From: Lachnoclostridium sp. UBA5725
GTDB taxonomy: Bacteria; Bacillota; Clostridia; Lachnospirales; Lachnospiraceae
NCBI GenBank assembly: GCA_002419585.1
Contig: DIGJ01000014.1
Coordinates: 106,760-170,759 of the forward strand
Reading direction: 5' to 3'
DNA: 64,000 nucleotides
The notes under the pieces were generated by a model, which made no database searches, was not told the origin of the DNA, and saw only the letters and a program-made list of their open reading frames with translations. This document shows positions 9,110 to 17,146 of the stretch, in pieces. Numbering within the stretch: the stretch's first letter is position 1; the number at the start of each line of letters is the position of its first letter. Both the position numbers and the translations under genes were made by a program.

Positions 9110-9425
9110 CGTGTAAAAACCAGTGCTTTGCAATTAAGCAAAAAACCCCCGTCCTATATAGGACGAGGGTATAATCTCGTGTTACCACCTAAGTTCACAG
9201 ACAACTCACATTGCCTGCCTTACTAAGTACTGCCTTTCTAGAATCAGCAATACTCCGTCACCGATAACGTGGTGCATTCCGTCGCCGCCTACTCGTTTAC
9301 CTTTCGGGGTGAAGCTCAAAGATGTATTCATAATCAGGTTCCATGCGCCTCTCATCAACCGGCTACTTTCTGTATGGTTTTCTCATTACTACTTCTTCTT
9401 GTCATCGCTTTTTTCGCTATAACTA
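9110..9425 (-). promoter_or_regulatory. T-box riboswitch (tyrosine) in the tyrS leader
   Basis: Read on the minus strand, the leader has a specifier-loop region with a TAC tyrosine codon (plus 9324-9326), the T-box sequence AGGTGGTAACACG (around 9181-9192) and an intrinsic terminator (9145-9170, ACCCTCGTCC type stem plus a T run). Uncharged tRNA-Tyr pairing its acceptor end with the T-box should favour the antiterminator. The specifier codon agrees with the downstream gene. Confidence 0.93.
9145..9170 (-). terminator. T-box attenuator terminator of tyrS
   Basis: The stem ACCCTCGTCC/GGACGAGGGT type hairpin is followed on the minus strand by a T run. It is the regulated terminator of the tyrS T-box. 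Confidence 0.9.
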
Positions 9426-9431
9426 ATGCCG

Positions 9432-9459
9432 ATTATAACACTTTCATTTACTTTGTCAA
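9432..9459 (-). promoter_or_regulatory. Consensus sigma-A promoter for tyrS
   Basis: On the minus strand, TTGACA (9454-9459), a 16-bp spacer and TATAAT (9432-9437), immediately upstream of the T-box leader. Confidence 0.85.
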
Positions 9460-9703
9460 GTCACTAATTTACATTCTTTACAAAACTAATTTTCATTCTT
9501 TACAAAACATTCAAATATTTAGTACGAATTGTCGCACTAAATTCTGGATTAACAGTGGGGGACGGACCCCGGTGGATTTTGTAGAAGTCACTCAAAAGGT
9601 GCGGTGGGTTTTGGTTTTCGAAATTCGAATGGAGCACAGGGGCTGGTCTTGGCAAACGGCTCCGCTGTATTATTTAATGTTATAGTAAAGAGCTGAATTT
9701 ATA

Positions 9704-9859
9704 TCAACGTGACAAAAGAAGGATGTAGTTTGATTGTCGATTTAAAATACAGAAAAATAATATTTAGAAGTAGTAAAAGTTGAATCTGTTTTATATAGTT
9801 TTATAAAACTTGGAGAAGAAGTAGCCTTTATAGAAATGCAAAAAATCAAAGACAGCTAA
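9704..9859 (+). pseudogene. Possible coding remnant inside repeat element
   Basis: Two short overlapping reading frames look like one broken sequence: INVTKEGCSLIVDLKYRK, then after a shift YLEVVKVESVLYSFIKLGEE and FIEMQKIKDS ending with TAA at 9857-9859. There is no start codon with a ribosome site. The product is not recognised. It could be chance, but it is the only protein-like sequence in the element, and copy 2 lacks it. Confidence 0.3.
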
Positions 9860-9992
9860 TTTATTGCATTACAACTGCCTTTGACTTCTTACCAAATTCA
9901 CGCCTAATTCTGGTTTATTTATGAAACTCCAGAAAACCAGCGAGTCCGTTTCTCATAGTCAGCCATGAAAGGCTGAGCTCGTAATCTATATT

Positions 9993-10156
9993 CAATTTAC
10001 ACGGCTCCCATGCTAGAATTTTATATCATTGAGCATATGGAACGTAAACTCTACGAAAAATTAACTCCCTTAAGAGTTAATTTTTCGTTGCTTAGAGGTT
10101 ACGTGGAATGTTTATGCGATTGATATAAAATTCTAGCATGGGAGCCGTGTAAATTG
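9993..10156. repeat. Family 2 hairpin module, copy 1
   Basis: A perfect 36-bp outer stem (arms 9993-10028 and 10121-10156) encloses a conserved interior with AAACTCTA and TTGCTTAGAGGTT around a 14-bp inner stem (10054-10087) with loop CCTTAA. Copy 2 has the same stem lengths (36 and 14 bp), the same interior motifs and loop CCATAA, but unrelated stem sequences. Confidence 0.9.
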
Positions 10157-10263
10157 TACAAAGACTAAATTTCTCAGCCTATCATGGCGTCCTTCCCAAC
10201 AAAAACTCGCGTCCGTCCTACACCGTCAAACCAGAATTTAGTGCGACATCCTCATTTCGTATC

Positions 10264-10752
10264 TTATAACTCAAATACAGAAACAATCTCCCCTTCGAAC
10301 TCATCTCCTGTACTTACAAATCCACAGGATTCATATAAATGTTTTGCTCCTATATTCTCGGGTTCATAAGATAGCACAATCTTTTTTGCATCTCCACAAG
10401 GATATGTCTTAATAAATTCGATTGCCTTCTCCAATGCTTTTCTTCCATATCCTTTTCCCTGATCATTCTTATCAATCATCAATCGCCATATTTCATAAAT
10501 TGCTTCATCAAATAAATCTTCCTCGTCTTTTACTTCTGGTTTTGTATGATAAGCCATCATTATAAATCCTATCATTCGATCCTCATCATAAATTGCATAA
10601 GGCATTGGTTTACAATAATTATTCGTTAACGCTAAATACGCTTGCGCCAAACTTAACTTATTCTGTGCTACAAACAGTTTCTGTTCCTCAAATACGGATA
10701 AATTCATACATTCTTCAAAATTGTTCTCATCAATTTTCTTAAATACTACCAT
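10264..10752 (-). CDS. GNAT acetyltransferase, BltD/PaiA-like (polyamine/diamine type)
   Basis: 162 residues with the GNAT acetyl-CoA loop DQGKGYGRKALEKAI and the C-terminal NIGAKHLYESCGF segment. The N-terminal FVAQNKLSLAQAYL resembles Bacillus BltD-type spermine/spermidine acetyltransferases. Substrate assignment is inferred. The ribosome site is GGAGAA. A leader peptide plus terminator upstream (10786-10898) points to ribosome-mediated induction, as for drug-resistance genes. Confidence 0.85.
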   Translation of the reverse strand: MVVFKKIDENNFEECMNLSVFEEQKLFVAQNKLSLAQAYLALTNNYCKPMPYAIYDEDRMIGFIMMAYHTKPEVKDEEDLFDEAIYEIWRLMIDKNDQGKGYGRKALEKAIEFIKTYPCGDAKKIVLSYEPENIGAKHLYESCGFVSTGDEFEGEIVSVFEL

Positions 10753-10785
10753 CTTTTATTCTCCATTCATTTTATAATTTTGGGC

Positions 10786-10821
10786 ATAAAAATACCCGGA
10801 AGCTGTGATCTCTCCCGGGTA
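10786..10821 (-). terminator. Attenuator terminator between leader peptide and acetyltransferase
   Basis: On the minus strand TACCCGG pairs with CCGGGTA, followed by a T run. CCGGGAG in its left arm can pair instead with CTCCCGG inside the leader ORF, giving mutually exclusive structures. Confidence 0.75.
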
Positions 10822-10847
10822 ATCACAATTATCAAAATCAATGCAAA

Positions 10848-10898
10848 TTAAAAATCCATGCCGGGAGTCATGTGAAAATTCATTTTATTATTTTTCAT
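10848..10898 (-). CDS. 16-residue leader peptide of the acetyltransferase gene
   Basis: ATG at 10896-10898 encodes MKNNKMNFHMTPGMDF and stops at 10848-10850. A strong ribosome site (AAGGAAAGGGAG) sits 7 bp before the start, and a good promoter starts the transcript about 27 nt upstream. The MTPGM codons overlap the CTCCCGG segment that can compete with the terminator. Ribosome stalling on this ORF would plausibly allow readthrough. The peptide is not one I recognise. The architecture follows known uORF attenuators such as those of erm, cat and lmrB-type genes. Confidence 0.7.
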   Translation of the reverse strand: MKNNKMNFHMTPGMDF

Positions 10899-10930
10899 AG
10901 ATAACACTCCCTTTCCTTTAAGATAGTAAA

Positions 10931-10959
10931 ATTATACCAATTCTGCATGTTAAAGTCAA
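10931..10959 (-). promoter_or_regulatory. Sigma-A promoter of the leader-acetyltransferase transcript
   Basis: On the minus strand TTGACT (10954-10959), a 17-bp spacer, TATAAT (10931-10936). Confidence 0.8.
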
Positions 10960-11019
10960 TTGTATTCTACAACCATATTTATAAACTTTATCTTTAATGC
11001 ATTCTTTTTATTTTATTTT

Positions 11020-12051
11020 TTAGTTATCTGGCTTGTTGACTGGATTTCCGTTTTCATCTATTAGATATACTTCTACATAAATTTCTTTCAGTCTATCATT
11101 ATCATATATGACTTTTTCCCCATTCAAAAGCTCAGATGTTACTTCTACCCCTAATTCACCCATTTCAAATGGTTGTTGGGCAACCGTTCCTTGCATTAAT
11201 CCTGCCTTAATGGCTTTAATTGCCAAAGGGATGCCGTCAAATCCAATAACCATAATCTGCCCTTTTTTCCCTGCCTCTTCAATTGCTTCTGCCGCACCTA
11301 GTGCCATTTGATCATTTTCGCAAAATACGACAGCTAAGTCATCCCCATTTTCTTCAAGAATGTGTTTCATAGAATCATAAGCAGTAGCTGTTTCTGAATT
11401 TGCGGTTACTTCTGCAACAATATTATAGCCAGCTTCCATTAATACTCTTTTAAATCCTTCGCCTCGGCGTCTTGCATAGACTGAGGTTTCTTCAACTTTT
11501 ATAATTGCGGCATTTTTACTTTCTAAAGCATGTTCTTTTATAAGCTTTAAGGCATATTCACCCGCAATGATTCCGCCCACAAAATTGTCTGATAAAATAA
11601 AAGCGTCTACATCGGTACCTCCAGTTCCAACATCAACAACTACGACTGGTATCTTTTTTTCATTTGCTGATTCTACGATTCGAATCATAGCCGTTGGATC
11701 AACTGGCGAGATGATCAATGCATCAATCCCTTGATTGATTAAATCAAGGGCGCCCTCCACCATTTTGGCAGAATTACTTCTTTGGTTACTAGAAATGACC
11801 TCATATCCAAGTTCTTTTGCCTTTGCATATACACCGTCTTGCATTGCACGAAAATATTCCAAATCACTATTATATACCGACCATCCAAGGGTATATGTTT
11901 TTTTCATACTATCCGGCGTTGGCTGCATTGCAGTCGTTTCTATGCTTGTCTTTTGATTCACATCTGGTACTACTTTCCATATAAATACAACGATACAACT
12001 AAGGGATAACAATATCAACATTTTAAATAAGATCTGATTCAATTTATTCAT
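11020..12051 (-). CDS. Membrane-anchored RbsB-like sugar-binding protein, orphan (paralogue 1)
   Basis: 343 residues. An N-terminal hydrophobic segment (about 8-28) without a lipobox cysteine is followed by a Thr/Gln-rich linker and a periplasmic-binding type 1 domain. That domain carries LGWSVYN, IISPVDPTAM, RRRGEGFKRVL, VFCENDQMALGA, IGFDG and GTVAQQP, as in ribose/galactose binding proteins. No ABC permease or ATPase is nearby, so it may be a sensor or signalling partner rather than a transporter subunit. It is about three-quarters identical by eye to the protein at 13180 and clearly related to the C-terminal half of the fusion at 24403. Confidence 0.85.
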   Translation of the reverse strand: MNKLNQILFKMLILLSLSCIVVFIWKVVPDVNQKTSIETTAMQPTPDSMKKTYTLGWSVYNSDLEYFRAMQDGVYAKAKELGYEVISSNQRSNSAKMVEGALDLINQGIDALIISPVDPTAMIRIVESANEKKIPVVVVDVGTGGTDVDAFILSDNFVGGIIAGEYALKLIKEHALESKNAAIIKVEETSVYARRRGEGFKRVLMEAGYNIVAEVTANSETATAYDSMKHILEENGDDLAVVFCENDQMALGAAEAIEEAGKKGQIMVIGFDGIPLAIKAIKAGLMQGTVAQQPFEMGELGVEVTSELLNGEKVIYDNDRLKEIYVEVYLIDENGNPVNKPDN

Positions 12052-12204
12052 GTAAATATACTCCCATCTGTCTTACAAGTATACGTATCGTTAACATGCG
12101 AACAAATTAAATGCTAAAACAAAATTCATAGAACGATATGCTAAGCACTTTTATAAAAATATGCTTTATTCGTATGATTTATACTATATACCACTAAATT
12201 GGAG

Positions 12205-13032
12205 CTACTTTGGTTCAAAATCTTCAAATATAAAAAGGTCATAATCGTTCTTTAATACATCCAATTGTTTTTGCGAAGTAATGGTCCATGCCACCGAAAG
12301 ACTTCGATACAAATGTTTGCAGATTCTACGAGAAATCGTATTCACATAGTAATGATCATAGGCGATAAAATCTGGTTTTCCCCAAAAGTTGAAAAGTAAA
12401 TATCCCACACACTTTTGCAGAAAGTGCGTATCTCCAACCATTGCATAATTACTTGATAGTTGTCCTCGTAAGATACCTTTTGCATGTTTTTTAAACCAAT
12501 GGACTGCAAATGGATTAAAAGACTCCACACAATAAATACCCTTATATACCTTTAATAAATCATAGACAATTGAACATACTTTTACTTTACTATCATTACA
12601 TTTTATTTCAACAATGAGTGGAACTTTTCCATCCACCAAAGATAGTACCTGATCAAGCCTTGGAATTTTTTCATTGCTTTCAAACAAAGAGAATTCCATT
12701 AATTCCTGATACGTATAATCTTTTACGTCTCCTTTTACCTTGCAGCTTCGATAAAGCGAATCATCATGAAATACCACCGGTACAAAATCCTTACTCAGCT
12801 GTACATCTAATTCGATTCCATACCCTTTTTTCACTGCAAATTCAAATGCTTTCATTGAATTTTCGGGGGCTTGGGTTCTATTATTATGGAATCCTCGATG
12901 TGCGTAATAATACCCCCGAAATGCCTGATTAGAGGGACGATTTAGCATTCTTGGCATAATTGCCAGAAGATATAAAAAAGCGAGAAAAAGAACTACGTAA
13001 TCAATGATAAGCAGTATATTTGTAAAAATCAT
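12205..13032 (-). CDS. Glycerophosphodiester phosphodiesterase, membrane-anchored
   Basis: 275 residues. An N-terminal transmembrane helix (about 5-25) is followed by a GDPD TIM barrel. Visible motifs are AHRGFHNN (catalytic His), PENSMKAFEFAV, IELDVQLSKD (metal Glu/Asp), VVFHDDSLYR (second catalytic His) and LIVEIKCN. GDPD enzymes hydrolyse glycerophosphodiesters to glycerol-3-phosphate and an alcohol. It sits between two near-identical sugar-binding proteins, which suggests a shared lipid or teichoic-acid related function; this is inference. Confidence 0.9.
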   Translation of the reverse strand: MIFTNILLIIDYVVLFLAFLYLLAIMPRMLNRPSNQAFRGYYYAHRGFHNNRTQAPENSMKAFEFAVKKGYGIELDVQLSKDFVPVVFHDDSLYRSCKVKGDVKDYTYQELMEFSLFESNEKIPRLDQVLSLVDGKVPLIVEIKCNDSKVKVCSIVYDLLKVYKGIYCVESFNPFAVHWFKKHAKGILRGQLSSNYAMVGDTHFLQKCVGYLLFNFWGKPDFIAYDHYYVNTISRRICKHLYRSLSVAWTITSQKQLDVLKNDYDLFIFEDFEPK

Positions 13033-13179
13033 TGTTTTATCCTTTCGTTTGATTTGTGTATATAAACTAGATCTTTCACTCTTGTATTTTTACATAAGCC
13101 CGATTATATCACGCTCATTTTATTAGTCAAGAAAAAAGAGATAACTTTAAAACAGTTACCCCTTTGCATTTTCTTTTTT

Positions 13180-14217
13180 CTAATTTTCTGGCTGATTGAC
13201 TGGATTTCCATTTTGATCAATCAGATAGGTTTCTACGTATAATTCTTTCCGTCTTTCATTATCAAATATGACTTTTTCCTTATTCAGAAACTGAGAGGTC
13301 ACTTCTACACCTAATTGACCCATTTCATATGGTTGTTGCGCAACCGTTCCTTGCATTATTCCTTTTTTTATTGCTTCAATTGCCAAAGGTATACCGTCAA
13401 ATCCAATTACCATAATCTGACCTTTTTTACCCGCATCTTCAATTGCTTGTGCCGCACCAATTGCCCTTTGGTCGTTTTCACAAAATACAACCGCTAAATC
13501 ATCACCATATTGTTCCAGAATCTGTTGCATAATATTATAAGCAGAAGCCGTTTCATTTTCTGAACTACCGGTTACCTCTGCTGCTATCGTATAACCAGCT
13601 TCGAGTAGTACTCTTTTAAACCCTTCACCACGTCTCCTTGCATAGATCTGAGTTGGTTCTAGTTTGATAATCGCTACATTTTTACTTGCTATGGAATGTT
13701 CCTTTATAAGTCTTAAAGCATATTCGCCAGCTATGATTCCCCCTGCAAAATTATCGGATAAAATAAATGCATTTACATCTGTCCCTCCGGTACCAACATC
13801 GACAACTACGACTGGTATTTGTTTTTTCTTCGCAGATTCCACAATTTGAATCATCGCAGTCGGGTCAAATGGAGAGATAATCAATGCATCAATTCCTTGA
13901 TCTATTAACGCAAGCGTTCCCTTCACCATTTCAGATGAACTACTTTTTTGATCAAAAGAAATCACGTTATATCCAAGTTCTTCTGCCTTTGCTAGTACCC
14001 CATCTTGAACCGTTTTAAAGTATTCTAAACTACTATTATATACTGACCAACCAAGGGTATATGTTTTTTGTGTACTATCAGGTGTTGGCTGCGTCGCAGC
14101 CGTTTCTATGCTTGTCTTTTTTGAATAATCCGGTACTACTTTCCATATAAAAACAACGATACAACTGATGAATAACACGATCAGCATTTTTAATAATATA
14201 TAATTCAATCGATTCAT
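13180..14217 (-). CDS. Membrane-anchored RbsB-like sugar-binding protein, orphan (paralogue 2)
   Basis: 345 residues from the ATG at 14217 (MNRLNYILLKML), which matches the start of paralogue 1 and follows GGAGTATAGTT. The architecture is the same as at 11020: N-terminal membrane helix, QPTPDS linker and type 1 periplasmic-binding domain. Motifs include IISPFDPTAM, YARRRGEGFKRVL, VFCENDQRAIGA and IGFDGIPLAI. The two flank the GDPD gene and look like a local duplication. No transporter genes accompany it. Ligand unknown. Confidence 0.85.
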   Translation of the reverse strand: MNRLNYILLKMLIVLFISCIVVFIWKVVPDYSKKTSIETAATQPTPDSTQKTYTLGWSVYNSSLEYFKTVQDGVLAKAEELGYNVISFDQKSSSSEMVKGTLALIDQGIDALIISPFDPTAMIQIVESAKKKQIPVVVVDVGTGGTDVNAFILSDNFAGGIIAGEYALRLIKEHSIASKNVAIIKLEPTQIYARRRGEGFKRVLLEAGYTIAAEVTGSSENETASAYNIMQQILEQYGDDLAVVFCENDQRAIGAAQAIEDAGKKGQIMVIGFDGIPLAIEAIKKGIMQGTVAQQPYEMGQLGVEVTSQFLNKEKVIFDNERRKELYVETYLIDQNGNPVNQPEN

Positions 14218-14365
14218 ATAACTATACTCCAATCTATATTCCATATTAAGGTATCGTCAATAGGCAGATGAAGTAATACAAACACTTTTATAAACTATGA
14301 TTTATTCATATGATTTATTCTTTTTATAACCAAATCAGTAGGATACCACACCTATTAAGTCAAAA

Positions 14366-14397
14366 AAAAGAGGCAACTTTAGCAGTTACCTCTTTTT
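14366..14397 (-). terminator. Terminator downstream of the symporter gene
   Basis: AAAAAGAGGCAACT pairs with AGTTACCTCTTTTT. It lies between the symporter and paralogue 2 and has T runs on both strands. Confidence 0.75.
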
Positions 14398-14416
14398 ATT
14401 ACTTCTTCTCAAGCTA

Positions 14417-14539
14417 GTATTTAACATCTTCCATGTGAGAACTTACGTAGTCCAAGACAACCATCTCCCAACTTTCAATCTTAAATATTTTCTTGTTCCG
14501 AAATAATGTTAGGTACTCATTAATAAAATTAACAGGTAC
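14417..14539 (-). pseudogene. Short open stretch, possible gene remnant
   Basis: 41 open codons (VPVNFINEYLTLF ... SHMEDVKY) lie between a stop at 14540-14542 and TAG at 14414-14416. There is no start codon near the front and no ribosome site. It falls between the symporter stop and its terminator, so it may be the tail of a lost gene in that operon. The protein is not recognised and could be spurious. A perfect TTAGGTAC/GTACCTAA hairpin lies at its upstream end (about 14509-14543). Confidence 0.3.
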
Positions 14540-14577
14540 CTAATCATTATTATAAACAATTAAAAATTTATTATTCA

Positions 14578-16119
14578 TCATCGCTTTCGTTTTGTTTCTG
14601 GAAGAGCATTCTTTTTCTCCACAATAACCTCCTCTTGATAGCAAGAGAATACTTTATTTATGTAGTCTTTTCTAAGCTTAGGGGTCATTAAACTTACGAT
14701 TGGTACAAGTATTAGCCCAGAAACCATTGCAATCGCTCCTGCATTAATTGGTGATGTAATATATTTAAACATCAAATTTGAAACCGTAATACCAACACCA
14801 CTAAGAAAACTAATCCATACTGCTGCCTTTGTTGTACCTTTCCAATAAAGTCCATATAGGAATGGAGCTAAAAATGCGCCTGCTAACGCACCCCAAGATA
14901 TCCCCATTAACTGTGCGATAAAGGTTGGAGGATTAATTGCCAATATAACGGATATGACTACAAAAAAGACAAGCAACATTCGCATCCATAACAGCTGTTT
15001 TTTATCATTCATATCTTTTATAATATTATCTTTTAGAAAATCCAGCGTTAGTGTCGAACTTGAAGTAAGTACCAAAGCAGACAAGGTAGACATCGAAGCA
15101 GATAAAACAAGTACAATTACAATACCAACTAAAATATCAGGAAGTGACGACAACATAGATGGAATAATCGCATCGTAAATCACACTACCATCCGTATTAT
15201 GGATTGCTACGGTATCAAATAATCTTGCAAAACCTCCAAGAAAGTAACAACCACCGGATACAACAACAGCAAAAACAGTAGAAATAACAGCACCTGATTT
15301 TATTGATTTTTCATCTTTGATGGCATAAAATTTGTGAATCATCTGTGGCAATCCCCAGGTACCAAGCGAAGTTAAAATAATAACGCCTAATAGATTCAAT
15401 GGGTCAGGTCCAAAAAAGGATGTAAATGCACCTTGTTGACCTAGCGTTACCGGTACATCACTTTCAATTGCAGCAAGCGATTTTACTGCTTCCATAAAGC
15501 CTCCTTTTCCATTTACTACAGCCGCAACAACTGCAACAATACCCCCTAGCATAATAATTCCCTGAATAAAGTCATTGATTGCCGTTGCCATATATCCACC
15601 CATCAAAACATATGCACAAGTCAGAGTTGCCATTGCAATTACACAAACGACATACGGAATGTCAAATGCCATTCCAAATAAACGGGACAGACCATTGTAA
15701 ACCGATGCGGTATACGGAATTAAAAAGATAAATGCAATCGCAGATGCTGTAACACGAAGTGCTCGACTTTCATATCTTTTTCCAAAAAAATCTGGCATCG
15801 TTGTCACTGATAAATGATTGCTCATAATTCGAGTTCTTCTGCCTAACACCACCCAGGCAAGTAATGAGCCAATGAGTGCATTTCCAATCCCAATCCATGT
15901 GGATGCAATTCCGTACTTATAGCCAAACTGACCTGCATACCCTACAAATACAACCGCAGAAAAATAGGAGGTCCCATAGGCAAACGCAGTAAGCCAAGGG
16001 CCAACCGTTCTTCCACCAAGAACAAAATCATTCACATTGGTTGCATGCTTTCTTGTATACATCCCCACTAGAAACATCGTTCCAAAAAATATAATTAACA
16101 AAATCACCTTAATTGTCAT
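14578..16119 (-). CDS. Sodium:solute symporter (SSS family)
   Basis: 513 residues with about thirteen transmembrane segments. The NDFVLGGRTVGPWLTAFAYG start region and the core segment LVLSASMSTLSALVLTSSSTL are characteristic of the PutP/PanF sodium symporter family. It starts after AAGGAG and follows the amidohydrolase gene, separated by a hairpin terminator. Position behind the aryl-acid genes suggests an organic-acid substrate, but nothing in the sequence fixes it. Confidence 0.88.
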   Translation of the reverse strand: MTIKVILLIIFFGTMFLVGMYTRKHATNVNDFVLGGRTVGPWLTAFAYGTSYFSAVVFVGYAGQFGYKYGIASTWIGIGNALIGSLLAWVVLGRRTRIMSNHLSVTTMPDFFGKRYESRALRVTASAIAFIFLIPYTASVYNGLSRLFGMAFDIPYVVCVIAMATLTCAYVLMGGYMATAINDFIQGIIMLGGIVAVVAAVVNGKGGFMEAVKSLAAIESDVPVTLGQQGAFTSFFGPDPLNLLGVIILTSLGTWGLPQMIHKFYAIKDEKSIKSGAVISTVFAVVVSGGCYFLGGFARLFDTVAIHNTDGSVIYDAIIPSMLSSLPDILVGIVIVLVLSASMSTLSALVLTSSSTLTLDFLKDNIIKDMNDKKQLLWMRMLLVFFVVISVILAINPPTFIAQLMGISWGALAGAFLAPFLYGLYWKGTTKAAVWISFLSGVGITVSNLMFKYITSPINAGAIAMVSGLILVPIVSLMTPKLRKDYINKVFSCYQEEVIVEKKNALPETKRKR

Positions 16120-16210
16120 TTTTGTTATTCTCCTTATTGTAATTTAAGTTTTGATTTGTTGCATTAAATTTCTAAACTTTAACGCACTGAAGTTTAGAGT
16201 CAAAAAATAT

Positions 16211-16248
16211 CCTTGCATACAAATAACAACTACTATCTGCATGCAAGG
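16211..16248 (-). terminator. Terminator after the amidohydrolase gene
   Basis: CCTTGCAT pairs with ATGCAAGG across a long loop, with T runs on both outer sides. It separates the aryl-acid operon from the symporter. Confidence 0.75.
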
Positions 16249-16257
16249 TTTTTTCTT

Positions 16258-17067
16258 TTACAACTCTAAAAGTTTGCTTGCATTTTTATAAAACACATTG
16301 CCCTTTTCCTCTTCGCTAAGTCCCCAATTTTCTAATGTATCTATGGATTCTTTTTGTCCACCCCATGGAGCATCTGTCGCAAATAAAATATGTTCACTTC
16401 CATGATTTGTTACCATGCGTTTAAACTGTTCGGGCTGAATCTTATGAAAGATAAATCCGGTATCGAGGTAGACGTTTTGTCCAACGAGCAATTCCTCTAC
16501 TTCATCCCAAAGGCCATATCCGCCGAAATGTGCTAAAATTAGCTTTTGTGGTTTTACTTCATCTAGGACCTTTCTTGCTCCTTTTACCGTGCAATGTACT
16601 GTATTTGGATATCCAGCATCGATACCAGCATGAATGCTGATGATAAGCCCAAGTTCACTCGCATAATCAATGAGTCGCATATATTTGATATCCTCAATCA
16701 TCGTATTCTGATAATCTGGATGAAGTTTAATTCCTTTAAAGCCGAAATTTACAATCTCACGAAGCTGTGCCTTATAATCACTCGAATCAGGATGAATTCC
16801 CCCAAAGGATATGAGTTTTGGCCCCTTGATATGAGCATAAGTGTCATTTATTTTTTTAGCAAATGCATTAATTGTATGAAATTGCTTTGCTTTGGTTGCC
16901 ACAGGAAGAATGACTGAGTATTCCACGCCACTTTTTCCCATACTCTCCAATAATCCATGTTCCGTACCATTCATAAACGGAGCTAAATTGGTTATTTTTG
17001 ACATTCCCCTAAGTGTTTTTTCTGCCATATCATCCGGAAAGATATGTGTGTGAAAATCGATTATCAT
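16258..17067 (-). CDS. Amidohydrolase-family metal-dependent hydrolase/decarboxylase (PF04909 type)
   Basis: 269 residues from the ATG at 17067, chosen for the GGAGAA site; upstream in-frame codons are non-coding in character. Metal-site motifs appear in order: IDFHTHIFPD (HxH), KLHPDYQN, ISIHAG, LAHFGG and FATDAPWGG. This is the amidohydrolase_2 group, which includes aromatic-acid decarboxylases (ACMSD-like) and lactonases. It closes the IorAB/PaaK gene run, so a role on aryl acids is possible but not shown. Confidence 0.82.
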   Translation of the reverse strand: MIIDFHTHIFPDDMAEKTLRGMSKITNLAPFMNGTEHGLLESMGKSGVEYSVILPVATKAKQFHTINAFAKKINDTYAHIKGPKLISFGGIHPDSSDYKAQLREIVNFGFKGIKLHPDYQNTMIEDIKYMRLIDYASELGLIISIHAGIDAGYPNTVHCTVKGARKVLDEVKPQKLILAHFGGYGLWDEVEELLVGQNVYLDTGFIFHKIQPEQFKRMVTNHGSEHILFATDAPWGGQKESIDTLENWGLSEEEKGNVFYKNASKLLEL

Positions 17068-17146
17068 TTTTATTCTCCATTCCTGCGAACATTTTGTGAA
17101 CATTATAGTTTGTGATTATAGCTTGTGCAGAAATATTCTAATCGTT

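Larger units (their letters stand above)
9531..10247. mobile_element. TIR-bounded palindromic repeat element, family 2, copy 1
   Basis: 717 bp bounded by a perfect 17-bp terminal inverted repeat (GTCGCACTAAATTCTGG at 9531-9547, its complement at 10231-10247). Subterminal frame sequence matches copy 2 at 61895-62423 in reverse orientation. There is no transposase, so it is MITE-like or a decayed element. A 164-bp hairpin module (9993-10156) sits in the right arm, and a degraded coding remnant lies in the middle. It ends 16 bp from the stop of the acetyltransferase gene. Confidence 0.85.

Noticed and set aside
7863..9188. Longer tyrS start at 9188
   Set aside because: The extra 34 codons translate the T-box terminator hairpin; the ATG at 9084-9086 has the ribosome site.
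9269..9685. 138-codon plus-strand open frame
   Set aside because: It lies across the tyrS T-box leader and the end of a repeat element on the other strand, has no ribosome site and no protein-like motifs.
9531..10247. Insertion sequence with a transposase
   Set aside because: The TIRs suggest one, but no reading frame of transposase size or motif exists inside either copy.
10184..10369. 61-codon open frame at the element/acetyltransferase border
   Set aside because: It reads across the TIR into the antisense of a clear gene.
11020..14217. Sugar ABC transporter operon
   Set aside because: Only binding proteins are present; no permease or ATPase gene lies in the region.
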